The notes under the pieces were generated by a model. The model made no database searches. It was not told the DNA's origin and saw nothing but the letters and a program-made list of their open reading frames with translations. Source: Vulcanimicrobiota bacterium (GTDB taxonomy: Bacteria > Vulcanimicrobiota > Xenobia > Xenobiales > JADMJV01). Taken from it: DNA of 64,000 nt. Location of the stretch: positions 203,899-267,898 of the forward strand of contig JAHBVR010000014.1 in NCBI GenBank assembly GCA_019637395.1, in the 5' to 3' direction. A program made the position numbers and the translations under genes. Below are positions 61,506-64,000 of the stretch, one piece after another. Numbering within the stretch: position 1 is the stretch's first letter; each line of letters opens with the position of its first letter.

Positions 61506-62111
61506 CTATTTCCAGATCAACTTTTCTTGAACGGCGCCGCAACTGAGCAACAGACGCTCGACGGCAATTTTGACACGCTTGCCGGCTTCGGGCCCGAAGA
61601 GACGATAATCGTGGTGAGCGCCGGCGGCGATGGCGAACAGTTCGAAGGCCACCTGGTCGGCGTCCATAGCCTGATCCAGATCGCCCACTTCCTGACACTG
61701 GCGCAAAGCCGTGGCCAGGGCTCCGCGCCACTGAGAATGGAACGCGGCCAGTGCATCGCGCATTTCTCCGGGGCGGTCATCGTATTCGGCCGAGCCGGCC
61801 AGAAATACACAGCCTTCCTGCGGATAGCGGTTAAACCAGCGTTTGAGTATGGCCAGTAACCGGCGCAGACCGCGCGGAGTGGTGTGCACCACCGGTTCCA
61901 AGACGGCTTTGCGAAAATCCTCGGCGGCCAGCTCTAAAGCAGCCAACTGGAGCTCCTCGCGCGAACCGAAGTGGGCGAAGAGTCCGCTCTTGGAAAGCCC
62001 CAGTTGCTCGGCCAGCGGCCCCAGTGTCAGGCCCTCAAAGCCGATCTTGCTGACCTGGTTGAGGGCCTCCCGAAGAATGCGCGCCCGCGTCTCTACGCCT
62101 TTGATACTCAT
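61506..62111 (-). CDS. TetR-family transcriptional regulator
   Basis: From ATG 62111 the protein is 201 residues. The N-terminal HTH lies at about 5-52 (TRARILREALNQVSKIGFEG, LGLSKSGLFAHFGSREELQL). The rest is the helical ligand domain with RYPQEGCVFLAGSAEYDDRPG. It starts at the conserved MSIKGVETR. A perfect 12-bp palindrome lies just upstream of its start. It probably represses itself and the hydrolase. Confidence 0.93.
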   Translation of the reverse strand: MSIKGVETRARILREALNQVSKIGFEGLTLGPLAEQLGLSKSGLFAHFGSREELQLAALELAAEDFRKAVLEPVVHTTPRGLRRLLAILKRWFNRYPQEGCVFLAGSAEYDDRPGEMRDALAAFHSQWRGALATALRQCQEVGDLDQAMDADQVAFELFAIAAGAHHDYRLFGPEAGKRVKIAVERLLLSCGAVQEKLIWK

Positions 62112-62129
62112 CCTGAATCGGATTTTAGC

Positions 62130-62141
62130 ACGACCGGTCGT
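62130..62141. promoter_or_regulatory. Likely TetR operator, ACGACCGGTCGT
   Basis: This exact 12-bp palindrome sits 19 bases before the TetR start codon, on the upstream side, between A/T-rich flanks. Short GACCGGTC-type palindromes are typical TetR-family sites, so self-repression is likely. Confidence 0.68.
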
Positions 62142-62293
62142 TTTCTGCAAGACAAGTCTAAAACAGCTCCTGGCCGTGTTTACAAAACTGGTGCTCAGGT
62201 TTTACAAATCGGCAAAAACTGGGGCCCTCCGCAAATGTCTGTTTTAGAATCGCATTATAAAGTGTGGTCAGACAAAACGGAGGCGACACACCG

Positions 62294-62458
62294 ATGATGA
62301 ACCGATACGAAGTCCTTGAATGCACCGCGGTAAACAACCCTGACAGTTGGGTCGTCGAGCAGTTCAACTTCGTGCCTCTGGCCGAGGGAGAAAGCCTCCC
62401 CGCTATCTCCGAGGTAGCCGGCTACGCCCACCTCATCCCCTCCCGCTTCCAGTTTTAA
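62294..62458 (+). CDS. Small hypothetical protein
   Basis: This 54-residue protein (MMNRYEVLECTAVNNPDSW ... VAGYAHLIPSRFQF) has GGAGG 10 bases before ATG 62294. It is acidic to neutral and compact, with no signal peptide. It is divergent from the TetR gene. No family is recognised. Confidence 0.6.
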   Translation: MMNRYEVLECTAVNNPDSWVVEQFNFVPLAEGESLPAISEVAGYAHLIPSRFQF

Positions 62459-62471
62459 TACAACTCCTTCT

Positions 62472-62488
62472 CCGGGCCCCAGGCCCGG
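62472..62488 (+). terminator. G/C-rich hairpin after the small gene
   Basis: CCGGGCC and GGCCCGG form a 7-bp stem with a 3-base loop, 13 bases after the stop. No T-run follows, so it is a possible terminator only. Confidence 0.45.
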
Positions 62489-62570
62489 CGGCGGTGCCAG
62501 CTTCAGCCTCGCCGGGCTTCGAATCCCAAAGGAAAGCACCGGGTGGATAGTCTGCACCCAGCTTGTTGGG

Positions 62571-63010
62571 CTTGTGCTTCCCGATAGCCAACTATTGTAG
62601 CGAAAACACAGGAGCAGCATTGGCGTCAAGTCTTACCGCCTGGCCCGTCGCTTCGCTTTGGGCGGATGGCAGGATAGGCCTCCAGCAGTTACTGCACGGC
62701 GGCCTGCAACTAAGGGCCCGGCGCTGGGCGTTTCGGTGCCAGAGGCGCCCCTCCCGCAAGGAGCAACGACAAGGCGTATCGGGTTATACGGTGCGGAGTT
62801 GCGACGCAGCGGGTGGGGATGGAGCTGGCGCCCAAACGTCTGAGTTATTAAGCGACGGGTCCTAAGCCAGTTCGGTGGAGGTATGCCCGGCGTGGGCGGA
62901 GACGGTCTGATGGCCAGCTCGGCCGCGGTATAGGTTGGTCGGACTGAGCTCGGTATCGCCGTGATGGACCACCTCCGCACAACGGGATGAGCAATGTTTC
63001 CGGCGAAGCG
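62571..63010 (+). ncRNA. Structured-RNA-like stretch, possible group II intron 5' remnant
   Basis: The stretch is G-rich and free of a convincing gene. Phrases such as GCGACGGGTCCTAAGCCAG, GGAGGT/ACCTCC pairing (62877 with 62971) and repeated CTCGG/CGGTAT stems look like a folded RNA of the group II intron domain I kind, as I recall it. No domain V (GAGCCG...GAAA...CGGTTC) or reverse transcriptase follows, so if it is an intron it is a fragment. Confidence 0.3.
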
Positions 63011-63776
63011 ATGGCCCGCCAGCAGATGGGTGGTGGTTCCGGCCGCAGGCGCTCAGGCCAACAGTGGCGTCAACAACGTTCGATTTCGGCCGCCATCAAG
63101 TTCAGCTTCAGGGTAGCGGTTACCTCCATGTTCGAGGAGCAGCCTTGGGCGGGGAGGCGCGCGTAGCCCTGGCCTGCTCTCCGGAGGAGCTGCGATCGGT
63201 GGCCCAAACTCCAGGACGAGCTCGAGATTTTTCGAGAAGTTAGTTGCCTTCTAGCTCGATAGTTACGCTACTCAAGCAGTCCTGGTTACGTAAAACTTGA
63301 AGAAAAAAAATAGCCTTTTGATTGCCACCGTGAACTAACGGCTCTTATTTGCACGACCAAATCTGTCGCGGTCCACTTGAGCCTGATGGGAACGGGCTCC
63401 GCGCGCCGAATCCGATTCAAGTTTTGGCCACCCGCCAACTCTTGTATACCTCGCTTGAATTTGATATAGTATGCACATGTGCCGCTTGTCTTAAGGGAAG
63501 CTACGTCGGGACTGGAAGAGTGTCTACGGGTTGGGCCGAGTTTGCTCCGACCCCCTGCGGGTACCTGAGAGTGGCCGAAAGATGCGAACCTTGGGTATAT
63601 TCAGTTGTATCAGGAGGAGGAAAGCCTATCGGAAAAATGAGCAGACTTGAGAAAAGATGACCCGCAGGGGACAGGAGGTTCAGTGTTTTACGGGACCCTA
63701 AGCTTCCAGCCCCTCAGGTCAGCCACTACTCTAAAGGTTGGTGAGGCTTCGCGCAAGAGGCGGGGTTACTTTCCCC
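63011..63776. other. Long stretch without a recognised gene
   Basis: The frames here are short and their composition shifts, with A/T-rich parts near 63300 and 63450. One plus ORF at 63349-63660 has several Cys but no ribosome site or known motif. The stretch ends at a truncated XRE gene. Confidence 0.35.
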
Positions 63777-63958
63777 ATGGCTGGTGAGGAATTCAGCCGA
63801 TTCAAGCGAAGTTGGCCGAAGCGAGTGGTGTCAGCCAGAAACAAATAAGCCGGTACGAGAGCCTGCGGGTAAAGCCGTATACTTCCACCGTAAAGAAATT
63901 GGCAACAGCCTTAAATTGTTCGGTAACAGAACTTTATAGGCCTCGCCACGTAGCCTGA
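63777..63958 (+). pseudogene. XRE-type helix-turn-helix regulator, truncated by a frameshift
   Basis: ATG 63777 opens MAGEEFSRFK. The sense then jumps frame to KLAEASGVSQKQISRYES, KPYTSTVKKLATALNCSV and TELYRPRHVA to TGA 63956-63958. The second part is a textbook HTH_XRE. The expected link (about LGLTQ) is missing and the frame changes, so a small deletion has broken it. Confidence 0.6.
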
Positions 63959-64000
63959 ATTCAACGTCAAAGAGCAAGCCTTAGCTTTGCTCATGTCTAA

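Noticed and set aside
62500-62540. A tRNA-like TTCGAATCCC
   Set aside because: There is no acceptor or anticodon arm around it; the match is to part of a T-loop only.
62633-62980. A 115-residue minus ORF rich in Arg and Pro
   Set aside because: It looks like the antisense of a structured RNA stretch rather than a gene.
63349-63660. A 103-residue Cys-containing plus ORF
   Set aside because: It has no ribosome site, no motif and shifting composition.

Overview
The window is GC-rich bacterial DNA with almost no ordinary housekeeping genes. Tripartite efflux pumps with a TolC-like channel and RND/HlyD adaptors, together with type IV pilus-type minor pilins, indicate a diderm. Many Ser/Thr kinases, an FHA-SARP regulator, subtilases and metalloproteases with Pro/Ser/Ala-rich N-termini but no signal peptide, and GTG/TTG starts suggest a large-genome, probably soil or sediment bacterium from a poorly cultured phylum. 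My weak guess is something near Vulcanimicrobiota/Eremiobacterota or Armatimonadota. No rRNA or ribosomal gene is present to test this.

Layout. 1-5.2 kb: an efflux operon (adaptor end, heavy-metal-type RND pump, OmpR-type regulator, histidine kinase). 5.5-10.9 kb: a DA1-like zinc-ribbon peptidase, an aldo/keto reductase, and a large protein resembling the soluble part of cyanobacterial 'Abi/CAAX protease' proteins. 11-18.7 kb: an accessory and decay zone. It holds a DUF1016 nuclease plus ribbon-helix-helix gene between 21-bp direct repeats, a broken HNH nuclease, an IS630 remnant, formylglycine-generating-enzyme fragments and a broken ABC exporter. One intact peptidoglycan-binding/lytic protein sits among them. 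18.9-29.3 kb: a regulatory and surface block with a His-rich small protein, two transmembrane Ser/Thr kinases around three prepilin-like genes, an FHA/SARP regulator, a subtilase and a His-rich protein. 29.4-30.5 kb: short accessory ORFs.

30.6-41.4 kb is metabolic: DUF2252, adenosine deaminase, a hexapeptide acyltransferase, glutaminase, an exonuclease/endonuclease/phosphatase-fold protein, an M20 carbamoyl-amino-acid hydrolase, a nitrilase-type amidase, fructosamine kinase and a low-molecular-weight phosphatase. Several are translationally coupled and look like nitrogen salvage from nucleosides, ureides and amides. 41.9-45 kb: a kinase with two membrane segments and an HEVAH metallopeptidase with a small partner. 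45-49.8 kb: a MarR-TolC-EmrA-EmrB drug efflux operon. 49.9-57.5 kb: a zinc metalloprotease, a TPR protein, a striking 61-bp tandem repeat array, an M14 carboxypeptidase and a second subtilase. 57.5-62.1 kb: a degenerate GGDEF protein, an S9 peptidase carrying a VHL-like domain, an alpha/beta hydrolase and a TetR regulator with its likely operator. 62.3-64 kb is mostly non-coding, with a structured-RNA-like stretch and a truncated XRE regulator.

The most notable things are: (1) a family of leaderless, low-complexity-headed hydrolases spread across the window; (2) 11-bp-period CCGCAAG direct repeats before two loci, which could be targets of the SARP regulator; (3) the repeat-flanked DUF1016/RHH cassette; and (4) the 61-bp array with alternative hairpins. 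Domain names come from reading motifs, not from database searches.
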